Shown here one piece after another: positions 49,903-59,024 of a stretch of 64,000 nt of DNA (the first letter of the stretch is position 1; every line of letters begins with the position of its first letter). Below the pieces are notes generated by a model that did no database searches, was not told the origin of the DNA, and was given only the letters and a program-made list of their open reading frames with translations. The translations under genes and the position numbers were made by a program. Source of the DNA: Chitinophaga pendula (GTDB lineage Bacteria > Bacteroidota > Bacteroidia > Chitinophagales > Chitinophagaceae); contig NZ_CP077769.1 in assembly GCF_020386615.1 (NCBI RefSeq), positions 6,249,501 through 6,313,500 on the forward strand, in the 5' to 3' direction.

Positions 49903-51348
49903 ATGGTCCAGGAAAAGAATAACAAGGGAAATGAACTTTCCCGTAGATCATTCCTCAGAAACGGCGCCCTGGCTGCAGCTAGTTTCATGATCGTTCCACG
50001 TCACGTATTAGGAGGTAAAGGTTTTATTGCTCCCAGCGATCGCCTGCGCATCGCCGGTATCGGTGTAGGTGGTAAAGGTGAAAGCGATATCGCTGAATTC
50101 TCTAAAGGCCCCGTAGATATCGCATACCTCTGCGATGTCGACGCCCGTCGCGCTGCCAATACCGTAAAACGTTTCCCCAAAGCGAAGTTCTATAAAGACT
50201 TCCGCGAAATGCTCGACAAAGAACACAAAAATATCGATGCCGTATCCGTATCCACCCCCGATCATAACCACGCCATACAAGCAATGGCCGCTATGCAACT
50301 GGGCAAACACGTATACGTGCAAAAACCACTGACCCACGACATTTATGAAGCCCGTATGCTCACGCAGGCGGCTAAAAAATATAAAGTGGTAAGCCAAATG
50401 GGTAACCAGGGCTCCTCCGGCGATGGCGTTCGTCAACTGATGGAATGGTACAATGCCGGACTCATCGGAGATGTTCACACCGTATACTGCTGGACAGATC
50501 GCCCCGTATGGCCACAGGGTATTCCCTGGCCTACCCAAAAAGCTGAAATACCAAAAGAACTCGACTGGAACCTCTGGCTGGGTACCGCCCCACAAAAAGA
50601 CTATATAGACAAACTGGTACCTTTCAACTGGCGCGGCTGGTGGGACTACGGTACCGGCGCCCTCGGCGACATGGGTTGTCACATCATCGAACCGCCTTTC
50701 CGCGTACTCGAACTGGGATACCCCACCTCCGTGGAATGTAGCGTAGGTAGTGTGTTCGTTGACGAATTCAAACGTGGATACTTCCCCGATAGCTGCCCTC
50801 CCTCCTCTCACGTAATCATGAGATTCCCAGGCAAAAATGGGAAAGAAGTAACCATGCACTGGATGGATGGTGGCATACAACCACAACGCCCCGAAGAACT
50901 GGGCCCCAACGAAAGAATGGGCGACGGCGGTAACGGCGTTATCTTCGAAGGCACCAAAGGTAAAATGATGTGCGGTACCTACGGTATGTACCCCAGCTTA
51001 TTACCCACCACCCGCACCAAAGAGGTGAACATCAAACAAACAATCGCCCGCGTACCAGAAGGACACTATCAGCAATGGGTAAACGCTGCCATCGCCGGCT
51101 ACAACAGCGATAAAGCCAAAGCCCTCAGCTCCCCCTTCGAAATCGCTGGCCCGCTCACCGAAAGTATCCTCATGGGTAACCTCGCTATCCGTAGCTACGA
51201 TATCCGTAAAGAAGGCTCCGGCAACAACTTCCCGGGCCGGTACATCAAACTCCTCTGGGATGGCAACAACATGAAGATCACCAACTTCGACGATGCTAAC
51301 CAGTTCGTAAAACGTCAATATCGCAATGGCTGGACTTTAGGTGTGTAA
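49903..51348 (+). CDS. Tat-exported Gfo/Idh/MocA oxidoreductase, copy 1
   Basis: A 481-residue protein with a twin-Arg signal SRRSFLRNG (Arg14-Arg15) and a hydrophobic AALAAASFMIVP. The Rossmann fold begins LRIAGIGVGGKGESDI and the acidic ribose-binder is YLCDVDARRA. At the usual EKP motif it has VQKPLTHD, with Gln for Glu. The second domain has GTGALGDMGCHIIEPPFRVLE. This type, with the MGNQGSSGDGVR motif, is frequent in Bacteroidota and Planctomycetota and acts on unknown sugar substrates, perhaps as a redox-neutral glycosidase-like enzyme using tightly bound NAD. It is followed by its own terminator and then a close relative. Confidence 0.9.
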   Translation: MVQEKNNKGNELSRRSFLRNGALAAASFMIVPRHVLGGKGFIAPSDRLRIAGIGVGGKGESDIAEFSKGPVDIAYLCDVDARRAANTVKRFPKAKFYKDFREMLDKEHKNIDAVSVSTPDHNHAIQAMAAMQLGKHVYVQKPLTHDIYEARMLTQAAKKYKVVSQMGNQGSSGDGVRQLMEWYNAGLIGDVHTVYCWTDRPVWPQGIPWPTQKAEIPKELDWNLWLGTAPQKDYIDKLVPFNWRGWWDYGTGALGDMGCHIIEPPFRVLELGYPTSVECSVGSVFVDEFKRGYFPDSCPPSSHVIMRFPGKNGKEVTMHWMDGGIQPQRPEELGPNERMGDGGNGVIFEGTKGKMMCGTYGMYPSLLPTTRTKEVNIKQTIARVPEGHYQQWVNAAIAGYNSDKAKALSSPFEIAGPLTESILMGNLAIRSYDIRKEGSGNNFPGRYIKLLWDGNNMKITNFDDANQFVKRQYRNGWTLGV

Positions 51349-51370
51349 TAACACATTGCTTGATATCACT

Positions 51371-51410
51371 AACACCCCGGTCTGTACGCAGATCGGGGTG
51401 TTCTTTTATT
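51371..51410 (+). terminator. Terminator between the tandem Gfo/Idh/MocA genes
   Basis: AACACCCCGGTCTG pairs with CAGATCGGGGTGTT (one G-T), four-base loop, then TCTTTTATT. Confidence 0.85.
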
Positions 51411-51474
51411 GGCCCAACTACCGCCAACGCAATGCGCCTTTTTCCGTATCTTATGTAAAATAACCCTCAACACC

Positions 51475-52887
51475 ATGGACCGCAGACAATTCCTCGCCAA
51501 TGGCGCCGCTATCGCAGCAGGATTCACCATACTCCCCCGACATGTACTGGGTGGACCCGGATACATCGCCCCCAGCGATAAACTTAACATCGCCGCCATC
51601 GGCGCCGGCGGAAAAGGTAGCTACAACATCCAGCAGGCCTTTAACAATGGCTCCGACAACATCGTCGCATTATGCGATGTCGACGACAGACAAGCCCAGG
51701 ACTCCCGGCAAAAACACCCTAAAGCAAAATACTATAAAGACTTCCGCACCTTGCTGGAAAAAGAGCGTAAAAACATCGACGCCGTCATGGTCTCCACTCC
51801 AGATCATATGCATGCCGTCATCGCCATGGCTGCCATGCAACTGGGCAAACATGTGTACGTCGAAAAACCACTGACCCACGATATATACGAAGCACGGATG
51901 CTCACACAGGCCGCTCAGCGTTATAAAGTCGTTACCCAAATGGGCAACCAGGGCAGCAGTGGCGACGATACCCGCCTCATAGAAGCCTATATCAACATCG
52001 GCGTGATCGGACAGGTACAACAGGTCCACTGCTGGACCAACAGACCCGTATGGCCCCAAGGCATCCCCACACCCAAAAATAAAATGACCGTACCCGCCGG
52101 CGTAGACTGGGACCTCTGGATTGGCACCGCTCCCATGCGCGATTACAACGAAGCGTACATGCCCTTCCGCTGGCGCGGCTGGTGGGACTTCGGCACCGGT
52201 GCCCTCGGCGATATGGCCTGCCATATCATGGACGTACCATTCCGCGCCCTCGAACTCGGATACCCCTCTTCCGTCGAATGCAGCGCCGGCAGCGTATTCG
52301 AAGACTTCTTCAAAGAAGCGGCCCTCACCGATAGCTGCCCCCCTTCATCCGTCATCTATTTTAACTTCCCCGCCCGTGGCGAAAAACCGCCCGTTACCCT
52401 CACCTGGTACGATGGGGGCATACTTCCCCGCCGACCAGCAGAACTAAGTCCCGACGAGCCCATGGGCGACTGGGATGGTGGTATGATATTCGAAGGCACC
52501 GAAGGCAAAATCATCGCCGGCATGTGGGGCAAAAATCCCACCGTACTGCCGGCCTCCAAAGCTCAATCCCTCCCGCGTATCAAGATCAAACCAGTCGATG
52601 GAGGCGCAGAAGGCCATCAGCAACAATGGGTACAGGCCTGCAAAAAAGGATTTGGCGCCTACACCAGCTCCCCCTTCAGCAGCGCCGGCCCCCTCACAGA
52701 AACCATCCTGCTGGGCAACCTCGCCTTGCGTAGCTACTTCTTCCGCCAGCCTTCCACCAATGGAAAAGACTTCAGCAGCCCCGGTCGCAAACAACTGCAA
52801 TGGAACGGAAAAGACATGCGTATCGCTAACTTCGATAACGCTAACCAATATGTGAAAAGAGAATACCGCGCTGGCTGGAAACTATAG
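51475..52887 (+). CDS. Tat-exported Gfo/Idh/MocA oxidoreductase, copy 2
   Basis: About 470 residues from the ATG at 51475 (MDRRQFLANGAAIAAGFTI, twin-Arg). The upstream extension of the open frame was rejected because it interrupts the Tat signal and runs into the terminator. Motifs parallel copy 1: LNIAAIGAGGKGSYNI, ALCDVDDRQA, VEKPLTHDIYEARML with the canonical Glu, MGNQGSSGDDTR and GTGALGDMACHIMDVPFRALE. The two share long identical stretches and are clearly tandem duplicates, but a terminator separates them, so they can be regulated independently. Substrate unknown. Confidence 0.9.
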   Translation: MDRRQFLANGAAIAAGFTILPRHVLGGPGYIAPSDKLNIAAIGAGGKGSYNIQQAFNNGSDNIVALCDVDDRQAQDSRQKHPKAKYYKDFRTLLEKERKNIDAVMVSTPDHMHAVIAMAAMQLGKHVYVEKPLTHDIYEARMLTQAAQRYKVVTQMGNQGSSGDDTRLIEAYINIGVIGQVQQVHCWTNRPVWPQGIPTPKNKMTVPAGVDWDLWIGTAPMRDYNEAYMPFRWRGWWDFGTGALGDMACHIMDVPFRALELGYPSSVECSAGSVFEDFFKEAALTDSCPPSSVIYFNFPARGEKPPVTLTWYDGGILPRRPAELSPDEPMGDWDGGMIFEGTEGKIIAGMWGKNPTVLPASKAQSLPRIKIKPVDGGAEGHQQQWVQACKKGFGAYTSSPFSSAGPLTETILLGNLALRSYFFRQPSTNGKDFSSPGRKQLQWNGKDMRIANFDNANQYVKREYRAGWKL

Positions 52888-52923
52888 CATGTTCCCAATA
52901 AGCACAACACCAGTACACACTAC

Positions 52924-52931
52924 TAACTTTA
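52924..52931 (+). promoter_or_regulatory. Putative -7 element (TAACTTTA) for the TlpA-like gene
   Basis: Same octamer as upstream of mutL, about 53 bases before the ATG at 52984. Confidence 0.35.
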
Positions 52932-52983
52932 TAATTCCATTAACAGTAGATGTATGTTCTTTGAGGCCACAAACAAACGCACG

Positions 52984-53526
52984 ATGCAAAAAATACCTGC
53001 CTGCCTGCTGGCTACAATCATAGCCTGTGGAATAGCATGTGAAGCCCCTGTCAAAAATGCACCGGCACAGGACTCCCCTGCGCAGGCCCCCCAGGGTGAA
53101 GGCCTGCTGCCCGGAGCGACAGCTCCCGACTTTTCCATGCCCGATGTAAATGGGAAACAAGTTTCCCTTTCCTCACTGAGAGGCCAATACGTACTGCTGG
53201 ACTTCTGGGCCAGCTGGTGCCCCAATTGTCGCAGAGAACATCCCAACGTCATAAATCTCTACAACAAATACAAAAACAAAAATTTCACCGTACTGGGCGT
53301 ATCCCTGGATGAACACAAAGAGAAATGGCTGCAAGCCATCGCCCGAGACAGACTGCCATGGACACAGGTGTCCAACCTCCAGGGATGGACAGGAAGAATA
53401 CAGCAGGATATTTATCAATTAAACGTACTACCCACCAACTTCCTCCTGGACCCTGCCGGCAGGATCATCGCACGCGATCTGCGGGGAGATATACTGGATA
53501 TACAACTAGCCGCACTCCTCAACTGA
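52984..53526 (+). CDS. TlpA/ResA-like thioredoxin-fold lipoprotein
   Basis: About 180 residues from the ATG at 52984 (MQKIPACLLATIIACGIAC). A lipobox is possible at IIAC (Cys15) or GIAC (Cys19), so it is probably a periplasm-facing lipoprotein. After a Pro/Ala/Gln-rich linker comes an AhpC/TSA-like thioredoxin domain: PGATAPDFSMPDVNGKQVSLSS, DFWASWCPNCRREHP with the redox pair CPNC, LGVSLDEHKEKW, and the cis-Pro in NVLPTNFLLDPAGRI. It should reduce or exchange disulfides of exported proteins or serve cytochrome c maturation. It is monocistronic and convergent with SusD pair 2. Confidence 0.9.
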   Translation: MQKIPACLLATIIACGIACEAPVKNAPAQDSPAQAPQGEGLLPGATAPDFSMPDVNGKQVSLSSLRGQYVLLDFWASWCPNCRREHPNVINLYNKYKNKNFTVLGVSLDEHKEKWLQAIARDRLPWTQVSNLQGWTGRIQQDIYQLNVLPTNFLLDPAGRIIARDLRGDILDIQLAALLN

Positions 53527-53544
53527 TCCGCAGAGAAATAAAAA

Positions 53545-53582
53545 CAGTCGCCGTCATATGCAAATACATATAGCGGCGACTG
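53545..53582. terminator. Hairpin between the TlpA-like gene and SusD pair 2
   Basis: CAGTCGCCG pairs with CGGCGACTG, extended inward with two mismatches; serves convergent genes. Confidence 0.75.
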
Positions 53583-53610
53583 CACATTTTAATACGTCTG
53601 CCAATCGCAG

Positions 53611-55371
53611 TTAATATCCCGGGTTCTGCCGCAGCATACCTGGATTCTTCCTGATCTCATTCGCCGGTATCGGCAACAGGTAATCCTTACCGGCGTCAAA
53701 CTTACGGGGCTGCGTCGTGATCACGGTATAGGTGTACACCCGCGTCTGGTGATCCGGATTTAACTTCCCATAGATCTCTATCGCCTGCGCCGCAGTATTA
53801 AACACCCTGTCCGCAATCTTCCACCGCCGCGCGTCAATGTACCGGTGCTCTTCAAACGCCAGCTCATAACGGCGCTCATAACGGTAGGTATCTACCAGCC
53901 CCTGCCCGCTGGCAGCCGTTGCCGGCATACCCGCGCGGGTACGTACCATGTTCAGATAATTCCTTGCCTCTCCTTCCTCTCCCAGACCGATACAAGCCTC
54001 CGCATAGTTCAGCAGTATCTCCGCATATCGCAGGAATACCCAAGGCTGATCACCTCGGAAAAATTGTGCATCCAGGTTGATGTCCATGAACTTACGCAGA
54101 TAATAACCTGAATAAGTACCATTCCAGTTCTCAATAGCACTATTACGCGTATCCAACCCCCATACCGTATCCACCCGGTTAGCCGATGCATTCCATACCT
54201 CATACCGCCCCGTCTGGATAATACCCAACGGATCTGTCTTAGCGGCATCCGCAGGCCTTGCCTTCCATTTTGCACCGTCATAAAGGATCGTTGCATAAAA
54301 ACGGGGATCACGCCCCACATAAGGCTGCTTCGCCATATTACCGTTGCTCCAGTCGAATGGTGTACCGTCCGCCATCTGGTAACCAGCTACAAAATTCTCC
54401 AGCGGTACATTACCACCCCAGTTATGATATCCGTTAGGCCCATTATATAGATCATGCGAAGTACCTAGCAACTCCTTATTGAAAAGTTTATTGAAGATGA
54501 TCTCCTTGTTGTCCTTATCCAGGAATACCCGCGAATAATTCTCTACCGGAGAAGCCGTCGGCTTATACAGCTCGAACTTGCCGGTCTGTATCAACGCCAG
54601 CGCCGCATCCTTTGCCGCCTTCCAACGTGCAACGCGATCACCTCCGGTATAACCCGTCAGCGTATCACTGCTGTTGTTAAACAAATCGCTGGCTGCATAC
54701 AACAGCACGCGCGATTTCAATCCCATCGCAGCAAACTTACTGGCCCTCCCCTTATTGTTACGGTCATAGTCCTCCGGCAACTGGTTGATCGCACTGTCCA
54801 GCTCCGCTGTGATAAAACGGATACATTGTTCAAAGGAATTCCTGGGCACCAACATGATATTACCGTCGTTAGGCTTGTAAGTCCGCGTGATCAATGGCAC
54901 TCCGCCGTGGAACTTTACCAGCAAATGATAATACCAGGCCCGCATAAAGTGCGTCTCCCCCTTCAGTCGCTTTCGCCAGCTCTCATCACTGAAAGGCGCC
55001 CGGTCTATCTCTTCAAAAAAACGGTTACAGTTGCTGATCGTCGTATAGATAGTACTCCAGTTCACAAGATCACTACCAATACGACCGTAATCATCCGCCG
55101 ACATATTCCCCTGCACCACACGGGAAGTATTATAATCATGGATAAACCGCGCCTCATCCGTCATAGATGCCAGCATCACCTCATTATAACCATGACGCAT
55201 CTGGTAATACATATCGTTCACATACGCTTGTATCAGGTTAGGATCGGTCCACACATCATCTCCGGGCACCTCCATCACCGGCTTACGTTCCAGGAAATCC
55301 TTGTTACATCCCGTAGAGATCAATGCCATCAGGCACACACCGTATATTATATTGTTTAGTATCTTTTTCAT
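53611..55371 (-). CDS. SusD/RagB-family lipoprotein (pair 2)
   Basis: A 586-residue surface lipoprotein with lipobox STGC (Cys22). It shows FLERKPVMEVPGDDVW after the anchor, YTTISNCNRFFEEID, LKGETHFMRAWYYHLLVKFHGGVPL, YAEILLNYAEACIGLGEEGEARNYLNMVR and the C-terminal RYERRYELAFEEHRYIDARRW with YLLPIPANEI, the standard SusD order. It follows its SusC partner by 11 bases. No enzyme gene accompanies the pair, so substrate cannot be inferred. Confidence 0.95.
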   Translation of the reverse strand: MKKILNNIIYGVCLMALISTGCNKDFLERKPVMEVPGDDVWTDPNLIQAYVNDMYYQMRHGYNEVMLASMTDEARFIHDYNTSRVVQGNMSADDYGRIGSDLVNWSTIYTTISNCNRFFEEIDRAPFSDESWRKRLKGETHFMRAWYYHLLVKFHGGVPLITRTYKPNDGNIMLVPRNSFEQCIRFITAELDSAINQLPEDYDRNNKGRASKFAAMGLKSRVLLYAASDLFNNSSDTLTGYTGGDRVARWKAAKDAALALIQTGKFELYKPTASPVENYSRVFLDKDNKEIIFNKLFNKELLGTSHDLYNGPNGYHNWGGNVPLENFVAGYQMADGTPFDWSNGNMAKQPYVGRDPRFYATILYDGAKWKARPADAAKTDPLGIIQTGRYEVWNASANRVDTVWGLDTRNSAIENWNGTYSGYYLRKFMDINLDAQFFRGDQPWVFLRYAEILLNYAEACIGLGEEGEARNYLNMVRTRAGMPATAASGQGLVDTYRYERRYELAFEEHRYIDARRWKIADRVFNTAAQAIEIYGKLNPDHQTRVYTYTVITTQPRKFDAGKDYLLPIPANEIRKNPGMLRQNPGY

Positions 55372-55382
55372 CGCTTACAGGT

Positions 55383-58300
55383 TTAGAAGGTAATGTTTAT
55401 ACCTACGTTGTAGATCTTGGTCTGAGGATAGAACTGGCCACTACCCCAGGGCAGCTCTGGGTCAAATACCTTTACTTTGTCAAAAGTCAGCAGGTTCTGG
55501 CCACTCACATATATGCGCACATCCTGCAACCCGATACGCTTACGGAAAGAAGCGGGTATCGTATATCCGATCATCACCGTTTTCAAACGTACGTAGTTCG
55601 TGTTCCAATACCAGAAAGTATTCTGACGGTTCACCCAGTACTCACGGTCACGGTCATACGCACGTGGCCAGGAAGCATCCGGGTTATCCTTCGTCCAGCG
55701 ATCCTCCACAAACCGCATCGGGAAATTGCCGATCAACCCTGACTCTGTCCGCAAATATTGCCGCCCGTTAAATCCGCCCTGGAACAAGATGGTGAAATCC
55801 ACATTCTTGTATTTACCACTCAGCGTCAACGCCGGTATCCACTCCGGACTCTCCGTCTGGTCTACCCGCACACGATCCAGGTCGTCGATCTTACCGTCGC
55901 CATTCACATCCCGGAATATAACATCCCCGGCCCTCGCCCCGTCAATATGAGGGGTCTTATCTACAGATGCCTGGTCCCTGTAAATTCCGATCGCCTCATA
56001 AAACAGGTTGCTGCCGATCTGCTTACCCGTCTCCCGTTGATAATCCGGCAGATTACTGGGCTCGTCCTTGAACAATACTTTATTGTGCGAATAAGAAACC
56101 GTACCGATCACCTCATAGTGGAACTTACCCAGGTCATTCTTATGACTGATCAATGCCTCAAATCCCGCATTCTGCACTTTACCAAGGTTCTCATCCGGCA
56201 ATATCAATCCCGTATAAGCAGGCACCGTAGCATTACGCTGCGTCAGGATATTAGACCTGCGCTGATAGAAATAGTCAATCTCAAATCCAAGCTTGTCTTT
56301 GATCAGTTTACCTTCCACACCAATGTTGAAAGAGTTCAATACCTCCCAGGTAATATTGGGATTAGGTGTCCGCAATTGATAGATCGCTTTGTTAACATCC
56401 GTCCCGAATACCACACCACCACTCCGGAAACCATAAGCGCTCAAATACTGGAAACTGGGCACCTGGTCATTCCCCAACTGCCCGAAAGACCCTCTCAACT
56501 TAAAATAATTCAACCCCTTGATACGCTCCTTCCAGAATCGCTCATTAGATAGCACCCATCCGGCAGACACGCCTGGGAAGAAACCGTAACGGCCATTGCT
56601 GGGGAAATTTTGCGAACCGTCCACCCGCCAGTTGAAGTCGAACAGGTACGTCTCATTATAGTTGTAAGACACACGGCCGAAAAAATTCCGCCGGGCAAAA
56701 ACCTGCCCCCCACCGTCGATATTTTTCTCCTTGTCCGCACCGGCAAAAAGCTGGTCTATCTTGTCAGATACAAAGTAGCGGCGCTGCCCGTTGAAGTTAT
56801 CGCCTTTCATCTCCGCCTGCTCTACCGCCACAAATGCACTCACAAAGTGTTTATCAAAAGATTTGACATAGTTCAGCTTCGCATTCAGCGTAATATTTTG
56901 CAGTTGATCATAGGATTCATATAACTCCGGCGCACTCACCCCTCGCTGCGCAGCATTAAGCACAGGTTGGCCGTTAGCATCTACGCCATCTCCCAGGGTA
57001 TACAATGTCCAGGGTTTGGTAAAACGCTTCTGGAAAGTAAATGCCTGGTCAATAGCCATACTACCATCCACAAACAAACCCGGCACCTTCGGAATATTGA
57101 TCACAGCAACCAGCGCACTGTTCACCACATACCGGCGCTGACGATCATAACCTATCTTATTGGTACTAGTCACCACCGGATTATCACCATATTCAATATC
57201 CGGCCCGGGCAACCCATTCGGCCAGATAGCATTCTCTGTGGGCCGGCCACGCATCAGCGCCCGGAAGATAGAGCCGGCACTCCGGGGAGGGAAATTCCGG
57301 TCCTCCATCCTGCCGGCCAGGTCCACCCGTATACGGATATTGTCCGTGATCACCGCGTCAAGGTTAGCCCGCACATCATGTTGCTTGTAATTGGTTGCAC
57401 TGCTTTTATAGATACCGTCCTGAAACAGCGTCCCCAGCGACACGAAATAGGTCATCTTCTCCGTCCCCCCACTAATAGACAGATCATGCCGGTTCTGCAA
57501 CGCCACATCCTTGATCACCGCTTTATACCAGTTCGTATTCGGATGCCGCCAGGGATCAGAGCCGTCTTCAAACTTCCGGATATCCTCCGGCGTAAACTTC
57601 GGCTTATCACCACTATATTCATTGATCTCGTTGACAATACGGGCATAAGTAGGCCCATCAGCCATCTTGGGCAGACGGGTAGGCTGTACAAAACCTTGGT
57701 TAAATCCATAACTGAGTGTAGGCTTCCCCGATTTACCTCGCTTGGTCGTCACCAGGATCACACCATTGGCCGCACGGGAACCATAGATGGCTGCAGCCGC
57801 ATCTTTCAACACAGAAATACTTTCTATGTCATTAGGGTTCAGACGCTCCAGCCCATCCCGCGGAAATCCATCTATCACCACCAACGGATTAGTATTACCC
57901 GTCGTACTCCGACCGCGTATCAATATCCGGGAACCGTCATTACCTGGCTCCCCACTCTGGTTCATCGCGATCAGACCCGGCACCCGCCCCACCAGACTGT
58001 TGGAAACGTTCACGTTTGGCGACTGCTTAAGCTCCGTCCCTTTGATCGAAGCTACCGAACCGGTTTTCGTCACCTTCTTCTGTACACCATAACCTACCGC
58101 CACATACTCCTGCAGCGTCTGCTCATTCTCCTTTAATACCACATTCACCGTTCCGTTCGCACTAACAGCCGCCTCCTGCCGCTCAAACCCGATGAACTGG
58201 AATACAAGCACCGCAGATTTCGATACATCCCTGATCTGATAACTACCTTTTTCATCCGTAGTTGCTCCTTTTTTAGTGTCTTTTACAAGTACCGTTACGC

Positions 58301-58466
58301 CCGGTAAGGGGTTACCATTTTTATCTTTTACTTTCCCGGAAACAGTGAGACTTTGCTGTTGCTGTAATCCGGGCACAGGAACAGCCGCAGCAGAAAAGCT
58401 ATGCAATGCCGCTGGTACAATGCACAATAACAGCAATAGCTTTGCAATGCGTGGAATTTTTACCAT
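55383..58466 (-). CDS. SusC/RagA-family TonB-linked outer-membrane protein (pair 2)
   Basis: A 1027-residue TonB-dependent importer. Signal peptide ends around HSFSAAAVPVPG; a CarboxypepD_reg-like domain follows (LTVSGKVKDKNGNPLPGVTV), the plug begins YVAVGYGVQKKVTKTGSVASI and shows ILIRGRSTTGNTNPLVVIDG and DIESISVLKDAAAAIYGSRAANGVILVTTK, then the barrel ending in an aromatic strand (YNVGINITF). It lacks an STN domain. It is cotranscribed with the SusD gene. The sequence differs markedly from pair 1, so the two pairs likely import different substrates. Confidence 0.95.
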   Translation of the reverse strand: MVKIPRIAKLLLLLCIVPAALHSFSAAAVPVPGLQQQQSLTVSGKVKDKNGNPLPGVTVLVKDTKKGATTDEKGSYQIRDVSKSAVLVFQFIGFERQEAAVSANGTVNVVLKENEQTLQEYVAVGYGVQKKVTKTGSVASIKGTELKQSPNVNVSNSLVGRVPGLIAMNQSGEPGNDGSRILIRGRSTTGNTNPLVVIDGFPRDGLERLNPNDIESISVLKDAAAAIYGSRAANGVILVTTKRGKSGKPTLSYGFNQGFVQPTRLPKMADGPTYARIVNEINEYSGDKPKFTPEDIRKFEDGSDPWRHPNTNWYKAVIKDVALQNRHDLSISGGTEKMTYFVSLGTLFQDGIYKSSATNYKQHDVRANLDAVITDNIRIRVDLAGRMEDRNFPPRSAGSIFRALMRGRPTENAIWPNGLPGPDIEYGDNPVVTSTNKIGYDRQRRYVVNSALVAVINIPKVPGLFVDGSMAIDQAFTFQKRFTKPWTLYTLGDGVDANGQPVLNAAQRGVSAPELYESYDQLQNITLNAKLNYVKSFDKHFVSAFVAVEQAEMKGDNFNGQRRYFVSDKIDQLFAGADKEKNIDGGGQVFARRNFFGRVSYNYNETYLFDFNWRVDGSQNFPSNGRYGFFPGVSAGWVLSNERFWKERIKGLNYFKLRGSFGQLGNDQVPSFQYLSAYGFRSGGVVFGTDVNKAIYQLRTPNPNITWEVLNSFNIGVEGKLIKDKLGFEIDYFYQRRSNILTQRNATVPAYTGLILPDENLGKVQNAGFEALISHKNDLGKFHYEVIGTVSYSHNKVLFKDEPSNLPDYQRETGKQIGSNLFYEAIGIYRDQASVDKTPHIDGARAGDVIFRDVNGDGKIDDLDRVRVDQTESPEWIPALTLSGKYKNVDFTILFQGGFNGRQYLRTESGLIGNFPMRFVEDRWTKDNPDASWPRAYDRDREYWVNRQNTFWYWNTNYVRLKTVMIGYTIPASFRKRIGLQDVRIYVSGQNLLTFDKVKVFDPELPWGSGQFYPQTKIYNVGINITF

Positions 58467-59024
58467 AATGTAAGTTTTAGTTAATGATCAATAGGGTAGC
58501 ATGCAGCAGTACTACCTCTGTGGCATCTTTCATTGTTTTCATAAAAAGTGGGTAATACACAGCTTCTTGGGCAAGCCGTATCAGTGGAATCAGTTTACCA
58601 TAGTGTTAATTTTAGGTCCATAATAGTAGGATAGCGTGCTGTAATACTGCCTGTCAGTTTTTCATTATTGTGCAGTCCTTACGCACCCTGGTTCTTATAC
58701 GCTCAATGGAAAAAGGTCTCTTGGTGGAATTCCAGATGAATGACTACGAGCGGCGCCAGCAGCACGACAACCGTGGTAATACATTCATATTCAGGATAGT
58801 TTGATTTTGGTTAAATTCCTTTCTTTTGGTTGATGTGTTTGTATAAAGGGTAATTATTACACTAACAAGATAACAGCAATCCACTTAAATATTTTCTAAA
58901 AATAAACGTAGGAACTACACATTCTCTATAATGATGCAATCCCCTCAGCTAAGTTTGAACACATGTAGGCATTCAGCTATATTTACAGGAGATTAACCTT
59001 CCTGATTATAGCAATTTAAGATCG
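58467..59024. other. Divergent intergenic region upstream of SusC pair 2
   Basis: About 560 bases. The promoter of the plus-strand lipoprotein is at 58954-58985. No exact -7 match was seen on the minus strand for the SusC gene, despite its long leader; regulation may involve an unrecognised site. No open frame is supported. Confidence 0.45.
58954..58985 (+). promoter_or_regulatory. Promoter of the 59.0 kb lipoprotein gene
   Basis: TTTG (58954-58957), 20-base spacer, TATATTTA (58978-58985); start near 58992, about 33 bases before the ATG. Confidence 0.5.

Noticed and set aside
56967..58136. Plus-strand frame of 389 codons inside SusC pair 2
   Set aside because: Antisense to a full-length, well-conserved SusC gene; no protein-like motif.
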